Of a stretch of 64,000 nt of DNA, positions 1 through 10,423 are shown piece after piece. Each line of letters starts with the position of its first letter. Position 1 is the first letter of the stretch. Origin of the DNA: Seiridium cupressi (lineage: Eukaryota; Ascomycota; Sordariomycetes; Amphisphaeriales; Sporocadaceae); contig JARVKI010000089.1 of assembly GCA_036674765.1 (NCBI GenBank), positions 1 through 64,000 on the forward strand. Direction: 5' to 3'. The translations under genes and the position numbers were made by a program. Below the pieces are notes generated by a model. That model saw nothing but the letters and a program-made list of their open reading frames with translations, was not told the origin of the DNA and ran no database searches.

Positions 1-840
1 TTTATTAAAATATATTTTTTTATTTTTTTATTAATTATATTTTAAATTATATTTTAAAATATAATTCATTATTATAAATTATAAAAATTATTATAATTTA
101 AATAATTTATATTTTAAAAATAATTATTTATTAATTATTATTTTAATTTTCTTTTTTAAATTTTTATTTTATAATTATATTAATTTTTTATAATTATATT
201 ATTATAATTAATTATATTTATAATAATATTTAATAATATTTAATAATAAATAATATAAATAATAAAATTTAAATATTATATAAAAAAATTAAATTAAAAA
301 CTTTTAAAAAATTATTATTAATTTAATTATAATAAATTAATATTTTTTAAAATATAAATTTTTATAATATAATCTTTTAAAAATATTTTAAAAATTATTA
401 TAATCTTTTTTTATATTAAATTATATTTTTTATAAAAAATTATTAAATTTAAATTAACGACTTTTATACCGATAAATTTATTTATAATTATTATATTAAA
501 CTTTTAATAATATATTAAATAAATTTATTATAAAATTTAAAACGAATTTAATTAAAATTAAAAAAAAATCGTTAAATTAAAATAACTTTTTCGAAATTTT
601 TAATTTAATAAATTAAAATTTAAAAATTAAAGTTTTTATATTAATAATTTTATAATTATTTATATATATATTTATAAAATTAACTTTTTAATTAATAACG
701 TTTATAAACTTTTTTAAATATATTTTAAAATTTTATTTTAACCTTAAAAAACTTTATTATTTTATTTTATTTTATAAATTATAATATATTTAATAAAGCT
801 TTTTTAATAATAATTTATATTTTATTAATTAAAACTTTAC
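1..840. repeat. AT-only block with RIP signature
   Basis: This stretch is nearly pure A and T; only about thirty C or G bases occur. Every C is followed by G, T or C and every G follows something other than T, so I find no CpA and no TpG dinucleotide until 843-846. Loss of CpA/TpG in favour of TpA is the product of repeat-induced point mutation in Pezizomycotina. No coding frame survives and no original element can be recognised. Composition returns to normal within about 50 bases after position 840. It is best read as a heavily mutated transposon or other duplicated sequence. Confidence 0.85.
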
Positions 841-1554
841 GATGCAAAAAGGTAGCCGTTTTAATTTAAAAAACAATTTAAGTGGCTATGGGTTAAGCTC
901 GAAGGGACGCCGCCTAGGATCTCACCTTCATACGAAACCGCTGGATTGGAGAGACCAATAGCTGAATCCGTGCGAATCGTTGAAATGAAATCTATTCCGT
1001 GACGACTAGCTTCCCGGATTGGTTCAACCGACAAAACCTTGCAACGACTGCGATTCCCCTGAAACCATGACCCTATGATAAGAGGCCTGAGCCGCGTTCC
1101 CCAAAGCCCGATTTTGACGTCCTCGGTCGTAGGGGGTACCTGGTATAGCGTGAAGGTAAGACGCCGTTGCCAGCTCTCTGGAGACTCATTGAAATGATCT
1201 CAAATAAAACGACGACGACGGTTGGAAACGCCTGAACCTCGGGCTACCCATACTTCCACATACGTAGGTAGCCGTACAGTACTACTTCTCCTTTGAGTAT
1301 GAGGCAGAGGCCTTGTGTTCTACTTGCTACGTGCCCTTAACCGGAATTATTGGTTAATTATTTACGACGCCGCGTCAGGCCTCAAAAATCTCAGATACAA
1401 TATTGTTGCGACTATTTTAGGTTCGCGTAATTTCGTAGTATCCAAGCTAAAAATTATACAACGTTTCCCAGCTCACATATTCATCATGCTTGGACTAGCA
1501 AAATACATGGTCCCAAATTTCTGTTCAGGCGTCCAAGAAAGGAATCAGCCCATC
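841..1554. other. Unassigned sequence between RIP block and kinase relic
   Basis: Ordinary base composition but no frame that I can relate to a family. A 92-codon open frame at 1315-1593 on the plus strand has no recognisable motif and runs antisense into the kinase relic, so I do not call it a gene. The stretch may be further decayed sequence. Confidence 0.4.
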
Positions 1555-2245
1555 CACGCACCTGAAATCCTGAGACCAGCAGCTTCGGAGTAGACCTGCA
1601 TAAGGCATGCCAGTCAAGTCGGGGAATTCTTAGTTGCGGTACATCTCCTGAACATCTTTACTCTGAACTTCCTTGAGTGGAGTTGTGCCCATTCTAATAT
1701 AGTATATCGTTGAACCTAAACTGAAGAGGTCGGTTTTACCTGTTAGAATCCAGTGCATACATCAATTCAGTAAAAGGGCTACGTATCGAGTGCCACGGCT
1801 GGTTTAGTGTGAGAACTGTCGATGGAGGATCCATAAACGTCGATAATTTTAAGAAGGATGCGGTCATCCAGGAGGAAATTATACGGCCCAATATCGCAAT
1901 AAATAACAACCGAACTCTATAGAAACTGAATACACTTAACAGCTTCGGTCGCCCATTTCTTTCGCTATTCCAGAGGCACGTCCGCGTAGGACTCGAGATA
2001 GTCTTTAAGCGTTCCGTTAGGCATATCTTCCAAGATCAAGGTGTATTCATTTGGGTCTCAGATCTTCTTTTTCACTAAACAAGGATGTTCACCGAAACAA
2101 TCGTATATTTTAGCTTATATAGTGATTTCGCTCCGTCGCTATGGGGCGCGGTCGTCGCCGGGCCAGGCTATCTTAATAATGGTACCATTAGGTAAGCGCT
2201 CAACATAGGATGCTAAGCCGATCGCGACAAACTCGCCCTTCTAGT
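1555..2245 (-). pseudogene. Protein kinase relic (fungal Ser/Thr kinase-like)
   Basis: Reading the minus strand in one frame gives a recognisable kinase fold in order: an N-lobe segment with FVAIG and VERLPNGTI, an ILEDMPNGTLKDYLE hinge, a catalytic-loop segment IYCDIGPYNFLLDD, an activation-segment start KIIDVYGSS (DFG is replaced), and a C-lobe stretch KTDLFSLGSTIYYI followed by EFPDLTGMP and a CW motif. In-frame stops interrupt it repeatedly, several where this family normally has Trp, Arg or Gln, as expected from C-to-T mutation. The HCDIGPHNFLLDD-type catalytic loop belongs to expanded kinase families of filamentous ascomycetes. No intact start or end is left. The family call is firm; the subfamily is not. 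Confidence 0.75.
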
Positions 2246-2388
2246 TCAAAGACGGGGTTTCATCGTCGTGGCCATGTTACGTATGGGAATCCAAGTTCGG
2301 TCTTGGAGGGTTATCGAACATTGCAGGGCGCAGACAGTAGAAGTGATGGTTAAGCATTTAGAGTAGCTCAGGTGAAAGAAGAAGGGGG

Positions 2389-2760
2389 TTATAGACAGAT
2401 TAGGCGGGTGCCTGCCCCTGGGGCACGTTTCGGTCGGCGGCAGTGAAGCAAGTTGCTGCTGTTCACATCCAGCAAGACGTCATACCACCCAGTACCCGCC
2501 ATGCCCTGGTAGGCCTCAGCAAGCAGCAGAGCGTACGCACGTAGGGAAAGGTGTTGGCCATTGCCTGCGATTTCGACTTCAGCTCCTCTAGCTACTACCA
2601 TCCGCACTACCCTACTTAATAGTTGGGATATGAATGGGGATACTGGGCACAATCCAGTTCGAGACTGTCCACCCCAATAGCGCAGACAACTTGGTCCAGC
2701 AGAACCAAAGACGACTACCACCCCAAGTGCATTAGGAGAGAGTCGTTTGGTAAGTGACAT
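2389..2760 (-). pseudogene. Possible NAD-dependent epimerase remnant
   Basis: A 123-codon open frame on the minus strand. Its middle (EVEIAGNGQH, later LAEAYQGMAGTGWY) resembles the segment of fungal NAD-dependent epimerase/dehydratase-like proteins in which a G-D/N-G-x-x-H turn precedes a helix containing LAEAY. The flanks do not match in this frame, and similar-looking pieces lie in other frames, so it would be a frameshifted relic. It sits between a clear kinase relic and a clear transporter relic. The resemblance is weak, and a chance open frame is a real alternative. Confidence 0.25.
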
Positions 2761-2804
2761 ACGACTATTTTGGTATTAATGTTACAATCCTAGTAATACT
2801 ACTT

Positions 2805-4573
2805 CTAATCGCCATTTGCACCTCGAGTCTGACTTGCTTGTCTATGAATCGCTTTCTCCTGCCCTCCCCCTGTTTCATGGAGTTCACTCGAAGCTGGCTT
2901 ATCCTCTCCAACTCCCTGCGTTTGGTCGTTTCCCTTCCTCATGGAACCCCATCTGATACACAACGCTCCCACAGTGGAGGCAACGCTGAGCGCGAGGGAT
3001 ATGTACATGGTCTGCACCAGGGACGCGCTGTAGGACTCTCTGGCCTGCTGTTGCTCGTCAACGGGGAGCGAAGAGATGAAGTCCACGGCTCCGGAGCTCG
3101 ACAATGAAGTGAGATCCGCACCACCCGACGCCGATGGGAGTCTCGATCTCAACTCGCTCTGGAAGATGCTCTGCACGACGGCCACAAAGATGGAAGCACT
3201 AAGGTTTTGGGATCGGGTGACCAGAGTCACGCCGATGGGGACGTCGGTGCGGGGCAGGATGGTCTGCACCACATAGCTCTGCTGGCCGAAGCCAAAGCCG
3301 ACACCAAACCCGTAAAGCAGTTGGTACCCGACGATGCGAGCGGTGGTTGTCTGCAGGTTAATGGTGGTCAGGAGCGCGGCCCCGGCGATCGCCAGCACCG
3401 TCCCCATCACCATGGCCGGACTGTAATACCCGATACTACTGGTAAAGACGCCGGCAACAATGGAGCACACGACGTAGCCGGCAATTAAGGGCGTCAACAT
3501 AACGGCCGACGACAGAGCCGAACAGCGCAGGACGCCTTAGAACCAGACGGGGAGATAAAGCCCGGCCACGTAGACCCCGCCAGTGATACACATGGCATAG
3601 CTCACGGCGAGCCAGATATCCCTATTCCGCGCCAACGATGGGGAGATCAGGCTTGCCTTGCCGGTGACTGTGGTAGTTTGCGTAACCACGAAGGTGATAG
3701 CAAGGATACCGAAGACAAGAAAAAGGGCGATGATGCGTCCATCATTCCAAAAATACGTGGAATCGCCCCATTGCAGCGCCGTCAGGAGACAGATTAGTGA
3801 GGCGATTATGAAGACGGTGCCGGGGAGATCCAGTTGAAGGAGCTTGGCGAGGATGCCAACTTTTGCAACTTCTTTTTCCGAGGGTATACGGACGAGTATG
3901 GCGCATACTAGGGCAGTGACTGCACCGACGGGCAGATTGATGCCGAAGCACCATCTCCAGGTCGCGCGATCCGTCAAGGCGCCTCCCAAGAAGGGACCGA
4001 TAATGGCGGCTAGGCCGAATGCTCCAGACATGATGCCAATATATACGGCGCGACGGGATAGTGGGACAATATTGGTGGTGATTAAGATGCCGCCGGAGAG
4101 ATATCGGCAACGCTGAGACTAGTAATGGCTCGGCCCACGATCAAGGCGACCGAGTTGGGTGCTGTAGCACATACCAAGGAGCCGACTTTGACGAGGCCAA
4201 TGGCAGCTAGGTAGACAAACTTGATGAAGCACAAACTGTAGAGCTTGCCGTAGAAAAGCTGGAAGCTACTGAGCGTCAGAAGGTAGGCATTCGACCACCA
4301 GGCTATGTCGGATAGAGCTCCGAACCTCGTTGCTGATGACGGGTGTGGCAGTGGCTAGAATGGTTTGGTCATGGAAGTCGTGTCAGGTCCAGCGAAAAAA
4401 CCATTGCACAGAGTACTGTACAGAAGACGGGACTGGTATCGTACCATGCCCGTCAAGAAGACTGCCAGGCAGAGACCGGAAAGGATTAGAGCCAACCGGC
4501 CATTGCCCAGCTGCACATCTTGGCCATGATTTCTCTGCGACAACATTGGGGGTTGGATTTCGGTACACAGCAA
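2805..4573 (-). pseudogene. DHA2-type MFS drug/metabolite exporter, broken
   Basis: Successive minus-strand segments give a 14-span major facilitator of the drug:H+ antiporter DHA2 family: LALILSGLCLAVFL (span 1), an AWWSNAYLLT segment (span 2 region), GRAITSL, then SGAFGLAAIIGPFLGGALTD with WRWCFGINLPVG (motif C region), then GYVVCSIVAGV to the C terminus, ending in a basic cytosolic tail. The pieces lie in different frames: a shift after span 1 (about 4430), another near 4345, another near 4105, and an in-frame TAA at 3537-3539 where the family has Gln (CAA to TAA is a C-to-T change). These proteins export fungal secondary metabolites and sit in the plasma membrane. The neighbours (thioredoxin-reductase-like and P450 relics) suggest a biosynthetic cluster. 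Introns cannot explain all the breaks, so it is almost certainly non-functional. Confidence 0.88.
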
Positions 4574-4599
4574 GAAAGCAAGGGAGAGGATCCCAACGA

Positions 4600-5100
4600 C
4601 TCTAGAAAGTGGCCATATAGACTTCTTTTTGTTTGTATGGGATTGGTGAGAGCAACGTCAGAGGAAAGCAAACGCGTTGTATGCCAGTGTCAGACGTAAA
4701 GTGCCTGCAAGAGTGAGACAACGACTGCCCTGCATGAGTTGGCCGTGTAGCAGCACAGGGGATATTAATTACCTGTAAGCTGCGCCTCCCGGCCCTTACA
4801 TGCAACAAGGCCGTCGATCACCCATCCATGCTGATGCATGTCCGCGGCACAGGTGAGAGGTCAATGTAGACTTAAGCCATAACCGAAACCGGTTCCGGTG
4901 TGAGCAAACATGCTAGGACTTTGCTTGACCTGTCGTACAGCCCCAATACGACATGTAACCAAGGTACCTAGTTACATGTTAGCTTTTATACGCGCAAGCA
5001 TCGATCCATCACCTTCCCATATCTAGTCATCGCATCGCCTGTGCCGATTCACATCCATTCTATTCTTCTAGCACCACTCAAACTGCCCCTAGTATTCACC
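4600..5100. promoter_or_regulatory. Shared upstream region of the MFS and flavoprotein relics
   Basis: The exporter relic (minus) and the flavoprotein relic (plus) diverge from this 500-bp gap, which would have held both promoters. At 4881-4899 there is a near-palindrome, AACCGAAACCGGTTCCGGT, containing several CCG/CGG half-sites of the kind bound by Zn2Cys6 regulators. The palindrome is directly visible; its use as an operator is inference. Confidence 0.35.
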
Positions 5101-6098
5101 ATGGCCTTGCATGATGCTGCAATCATCGGCGGAGGACCGGCAGGCTTGTCCGCCGCAGCCACCCTGGCTCGCCAGCTACATACCGCCGTCGTCTTCGACT
5201 CCAAAGTTTACCGCAATGCTCGATCATACCACATGCACATGGTGCCCGGCTGGGAGAATCGAGACCCCGAGGAGTTCAGGGCCATAGCTAAGCAGGATGA
5301 CCTCACCAACTATTCAACCATCCGGTTCGCTGACGTCGGAGTTGAAAAAATCGAGAAGAAGACCGACTCCCATTTCCTCGTCTCCGATGTAAGCGGCACG
5401 GTCTGGGGCTTCCGCAAGGTCATACTAGCTCTTGGCTCCGAGAACGTCTTTCCCTCCATCGAGGGCTACGAGCAGCTCTGGCCCGAAAAAATGTACCTCC
5501 TAGCCCATTAGCCGCGCATGACCTAGCTGACCACGCACTTGTATTTACCACTGCCTCTTCTGCGAGGGATACGAGGATCGCGGAGCGCCCTCAGCTGGTA
5601 TCCTTCGCCGTCCCTCCTCTTGTGATCCCTGCTATGGCGATTCTCATGGCAATGGACGCTGCTCAGCTTGCTGACGAGGTGACTCTCTACACGCACGGGA
5701 ATGACGAGTTGGCCCAACAGCTTGAATCCATCTCCAGCACAAAGTTCCATGTCGAGTCATGCGCTATCAAGAGGCTCGTCGGAAACGCAGCATCCAATGC
5801 CGTCACCGTCGAGTTCGCCGACGGGTCCAGCAAGGAAGAACAGTTTCTGGCCCACAACCCACAGACCAAAGTCCAGGGCTCGTTTGTTGCCCAGCTTGGT
5901 ATTACGCTTACACAAATGGGAGATATCCAAGCTGATGCACCTATGCATCAGACGAGTGCTCGAGGTGTCTTTGCTGCCGGCGATTGCATCACGCCTTACA
6001 AGGTCGTGCCTGGAGCCATCTCGAGCGGTTGCAATGCTGCCGTGGCTGCGAGTGCACAGCTAGACTCTGAAGAGTATGGTCAACAACCACTATTCTAG
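5101..6098 (+). pseudogene. GliT-like thioredoxin-reductase-fold oxidoreductase, broken
   Basis: Starts at ATG 5101 in the context CACCATGG. It encodes an N-terminal FAD-binding Rossmann motif (AIIGGGPAGLSAA, about residues 8-20), a redox-centre segment CLFCEGYEDRG at 5552-5584 and a C-terminal FAD motif GVFAAGDC at about 5962-5985. The CLFC-x-GYE active site is that of GliT-type dithiol oxidases and related enzymes of fungal secondary-metabolite clusters. The three parts lie in three frames. About 55 bases with stops separate the first part (ends 5511) from the CLFC segment, with no AG acceptor that restores the frame; one extra base near 5608 shifts the frame again. The second-half reading frame is otherwise intact to TAG at 6096-6098. 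Recent inactivation is likely; a sequencing error could explain only the single-base shift. Confidence 0.82.
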
Positions 6099-6209
6099 TC
6101 GGGTCACCCAATAGTCATAGACGATGAATTATCGTCATTGTAGTGTATCACAGAGCTCAATCCGTCCAGAATACCGTTGCTGGCCACTTCGTGAGAGTTT
6201 GGTCCTGAA

Positions 6210-6760
6210 TGATTGTGCTACATGACTGCATTCCATGACATACTAGATCGACCCAAGGATGGATACTTCTCAATCCCCTTATCTATTCCATTTTCCAAGA
6301 TCTGGAACCAGTCTAGGTGCTTGCAAAGCTCAAACAGGGCATGCATCAACGCCATAGATGTCGTATGAACGCTTGCGAGCGACGGTGAGTCTACATTGAC
6401 GGGGTAGCTACTTCTGGAGGGCTTCGATGCTCTGCTGAGCCACTCCTCGTCACGGCATGCTGGACGGTCCATTGACACACGGCCCGCCATTCTTGCCACG
6501 AGAATACGGGTAGGATCCTGAATGTCCACTAGGGTCCAATCTATTTTCCTTTGGCTAGATGCTTAAAGATTGTCGGCAGCATGACATTGGACGCGACTAC
6601 ATACCTTCAGGCTGAGGCATCGCAATTTTCCATGCGAATTCGAGCTCTTCGCGAGATACGTTGATGAATCTGGCCAAGATGGGGTTGAGTCTACTGTTAA
6701 GCACATCGATACGTAGGTTAGACCGTAACATGACTTATGACCAGGTCCACCTTGACACAA
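6210..6760 (-). pseudogene. Cytochrome P450 relic
   Basis: The minus strand keeps scattered pieces of a fungal P450: LNSRLNPILARFIN followed by SREELEFAWKIAMP (a segment typical between the B-C loop and helix D), then RILVARMAGRVSM and PACRDEEWL (helix D/E region), then a helix-I to helix-K stretch (TTSMALMHALFELCKH, then EKYPSLGRSSMS). Pieces are in different frames and large internal parts are missing; the haem-binding Cys loop (FxxGxxxCxG) is absent. A splice donor (GGTATGTAG on the minus strand) may survive near 6606. It lies directly beside the flavoprotein and exporter relics, consistent with one decayed cluster. The P450 call rests on segment order rather than on the haem motif. Confidence 0.7.
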
Positions 6761-8214
6761 GGTTCTGAAGTATGTGTTATTGCTAGATAGCTTGAGTAAG
6801 GCTTAGGGGCTGCCTTACGTTCACTGCAGACTGTTTTCCCGCTGAGCGGAGTCCCTTGAAGGGTACGCAACTCGTATAGGTATCTGATAGGCATCATTGT
6901 GATGTCAATGTCACTCCGGCGAAGTTTCCATGAGACATCCTTGCACTAAACGAGCTATCCACATCATCCGTCATAGAAAAACAGGTTTCATGCGCAATAC
7001 AGGCATTTCTCATAGCCATTTTGTACTACTATAGGTGCTTTAAAGGTAATGTATCAGAGAAACTGTTCCCGAGATCAGTTCGTGTCTCGGACAACACCAA
7101 TGGATAGAGGCAATAAGAAACCCATATTCCTTTTCATGATGTGAACAAATCCAGCCTCACGATTTACTTTCCCCATAATCATCAGTTCAAATTGCCTTGT
7201 CAAGAACTTGGAAGGGTAAGCTACAACGTAGCCAAATAGTGCTTTACCGTCTAGACTGGTCATGGCCTAGCCTAGTCATTCTGCCAATAGAAAATCATCC
7301 ATGGAACGCAAAAAGTGATCCAGAGAAAGTTTGGCCGCGAAAGACGAAACAAAGGATTGCATGATTTTTCAAGACGCATTTCACACAAACGTAAACCCCA
7401 GTGCGACTAAGTAGCGGCTGAGCTGTAATGCGACTCATGGTTGGGTGGACAAAGGCATTTCATCAATGAGCTAGGTGACTCAACTAGCAAAAACACCATT
7501 TTTCTTCATAGCTATAGCAGGTAGTAAGCTGTATGCTCCTTGAAATTTGATAGATGTTGCCCCTAGTTAGGTTGATTGTTTTTATTAGCGATTGCTCAGA
7601 TGCTAACCAAGTTCAAATCAATGGGCAAGACAGGAAAGGAAAGAAGAAACAATACAATTAAGAGTTCCTAGTAAAATAATATAAATTACTGGAACATTGT
7701 GTCTGATAGGGCAAGTTAAATTTATCCCTGGAAAGTTTATAGTTGGTCAGTAAACTTGGGGTTGGTAAGTGAGTTTACGGCTTTGGAGCATTAAGTAAGG
7801 AGCTGTGAACTCCTCCATCCATTGGCGTTTCTCTGTTCCCTGTATATATGAAGCAACAGTGAATTTGCTCAAGACGTGTATAAATATTTCTTGGCGATAC
7901 AGGCGACAGAGACCTCTTCATGATCTTCCATCTGAGCCCTCATTCGTCTGAGCCGCACGTATTCTTGAGCAACAATACCCACCTAACTTAGTTCAGCAGT
8001 TGCATATCACTGATGCTCGCAGCACCTTTGCGAGTAATGCCACAATCCGCGATGGTAAGTTGAAAGAGATCGATAGCTGATCTAACAACCCTGCTATCTC
8101 CTGTTATGGAGGGTGTGGGGGCCGACCGTCCCTTTTGTTCCCTACTCACGGTTGTTTCCTCAACGGCTCGATCACCTTGCCTTTACTACCACTCTAGCAC
8201 AATTAGGATCAGGC
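6761..8214. other. Gene-poor region downstream of the dead cluster
   Basis: No recognisable gene. A 62-codon minus-strand frame at 7075-7263 reads smoothly (a LTRQFELMIMGKVNR stretch) and might be an exon fragment of a decayed gene, possibly the N-terminal side of the neighbouring P450, but I cannot match it to any family. The rest has stops in all frames and mildly raised A+T. Confidence 0.4.
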
Positions 8215-8395
8215 TTTATTTCGATAACATGCCTTTTACTAAAAAGAGTTTTAAAGATAATGCCGTTAAAAGTTTTATAAAAATTCCGTCATAATAATCG
8301 AAAGTAAAGAAAGGAATTAAATCCGTTAAAAAAGAGTTTAAAAACGTTAGAATATTTCGAATTTAAGAAATATAACGTCTGATTGTACCCTAGTG
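8215..8395. repeat. AT-rich, RIP-like patch
   Basis: About 180 bases rich in A+T in which most remaining C bases are in CpG or CpT context, similar to but milder than 1-840. It carries no identifiable element and may be a mutated transposon fragment. Confidence 0.4.
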
Positions 8396-10221
8396 CTAGT
8401 CGTTTCTTTTTCCCTTTACCCAGGTGGTAAACGCTACAGGTTTAGTGAAAACCGGTCAATTGCACAAACACCAGCCTCGAGAGCGAGTAAAGGGCGTCCT
8501 CGCTGGTAATCGTCGTTTAGAAAACTGGAAAGGCATTAGTAACCTGATCCGAGCAGGTGCTCAAATTCGGCAATAGTGTTTCGGCTGTGGCTTAGATATA
8601 TATCAGAGAAGGAAAAGTTCCAATGGGACCTTGACACAACAAATGAGTGGCTCGGTTTTATGGCCAAAGAGTTAAGCATATATCTTTTTCCTCAGAGATG
8701 GCTTGTGGCTATTAAGTCCACTCGGCGGTGTCGTGGAAGCGGTACAACCGGCTTTTGAGAAGCAAAAACTGTGTTTCCAACCTCATCGACCTTCACTCCA
8801 CGGTTGCGATCAACTCGAGATCATCCAGATGAGATTACGATGGCAGCACTAGGGATACATAACGTGGTCCCATACATGGTAAACTCCAGCCGTGTTCACG
8901 AAAGAGTAGATGACGCTTCTCTGATTTTGATTGACGAAGGAGTTCTCGTAGATCGTCTCAGGCTGCCCGTCACTGTTGTCTGCCCAGTCAGCTCACCGTG
9001 TGCGGCCTTTTGGCCTGCCAATTTGTTTACCCCGCCTCTCAATTTGACAACTCTTACTTGTTGGCTGTCGTCGCTGGTCACTCATTGCTTTCGCCTTGCC
9101 TATTTGGTGGGTACCTGCTGAGTCACTACCCACTCAATTCATACCTAGGCCAACTTGGAAAGCTTGTGGTTCGAAGTGGGGGATCCGGAGCAGGCCCTTT
9201 CAAACACAGCAATTCTCTTCAACGACTAAAATATCCTGTTCCTGTTACCTCGATGCTGGCAGAGGCAAGGGCCGCCGGCTGTAGCAGCTTGACTGAGCTG
9301 CCACCCCCTCTGGCACGAAGGAGTTCATACTATGCCTAGTGACCCCGACGCTCAAAGGGATGCATGCAGCAACACATTTCGAGTATGAAGTTTCCATAAT
9401 TAGCATTTCTTTATCGGCCCTACGTTATCTCGAGCCGAACGTGGTGCCTCGTATCTTTCGCTGGAAGAGTGCTGCAAACTCCTAAGGCTGGATTCTCCAC
9501 AAACTGATACCCAGTAGCTAGACGTGAAGCGCCCGAGCACTATTTAAAGAATAGGCAAGGTTGCAGACGTTGGTGCCGTTTCTCGCACCGTACTACACTG
9601 GCATATCAGGAATCATGACTTCCTCCAAATGCAGCTTGATGGAGCTGCTTACTACTTCAAAAATTGGGATGAGGAGCAACCATTAAGCTACTAAATCATT
9701 TGAGCTTTTGAATGAACCTCGAAGCTTACAGAAAAATTGGGACTCCTGGAGGCATGCTAAATTGGTGAGATCGGTCAGGATTTACTGAGGTCTAGTTAGG
9801 AGAGCAAATGAACTCAGTCCCGAGTGTGGCTGCAAGCTCCTTGACTTTCAATTCTTTTTCTTTTTAATATTTATTAAATATAACAGAATATGATGATCTT
9901 AAAAGTAGTATTTTTATGATATAGCATTTCAATATGCCCTGACAGTCAACAGGGAGAGCACCGAACCAGACAGGTGATTATGCCAAAGAACACAATCCCT
10001 CAAATAGACTCAATAGACAACTTGCGCACCTTTATGAAAATCAACTCCCACATAAAAGTAACAATAAATTGCTCAACATATGTGGATCCAAGGAATTAAG
10101 CCAGCGGAGATACCTTCGTCGAGAGTCATTTACTATCGCTCTTGTCAATAACGAGTCCATAAATTTTCGACTTCACTGATCACAATTATGAGACCCCAAC
10201 TCACCTAATTCCACTACCTAA
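8396..10221. other. Gene-poor region
   Basis: Several short plus-strand open frames occur (8576-8758, 8771-9121, 8998-9339). None shows a motif, a consistent frame or splice signals that would join them, so I do not call genes. An AT-rich stretch follows at about 9850-9950. Confidence 0.4.
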
Positions 10222-10297
10222 TTCACGGTGACAAATTCACAACCTCTCTGAATTCACAGTTCACAGTGACAAACTCCCAACTCCTCTGAATTCACTG
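10222..10297. repeat. Two-copy 38-bp imperfect tandem repeat
   Basis: Two adjacent 38-bp units, 10222-10259 and 10260-10297, share the pattern TTCACRGTGACAAA ... CTCTGAATTCAC. They lie about 130-200 bp upstream of the ATG at 10424, in the likely promoter or 5' leader of that gene. Confidence 0.7.
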
Positions 10298-10423
10298 TTC
10301 AGTCCCAGGGGATAAATATTTATCGCCGAATCACAATTTTCACCTGCGCTGAAGGAGTCAACATTACTCATTTACCGGGCCCATTACAAAATCCAATCAC
10401 CACGGTATCACCAAGTCTGAAAA

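Noticed and set aside
1..840. Mitochondrial DNA insertion or telomere repeat
   Set aside because: CpA/TpG absence with retained CpG and CpT is RIP-like, there are no TTAGGG units, and no mitochondrial gene is recognisable.
2805..4573. Intact multi-intron MFS gene
   Set aside because: The frame changes and the TAA at 3537 are not bounded by usable GT-AG pairs, and the conserved segments abut without room for introns.
5041..5100. Upstream GTG-initiated extension of the flavoprotein
   Set aside because: Eukaryotic start should be ATG; 5101 has CACCATGG context and begins directly before the FAD motif.
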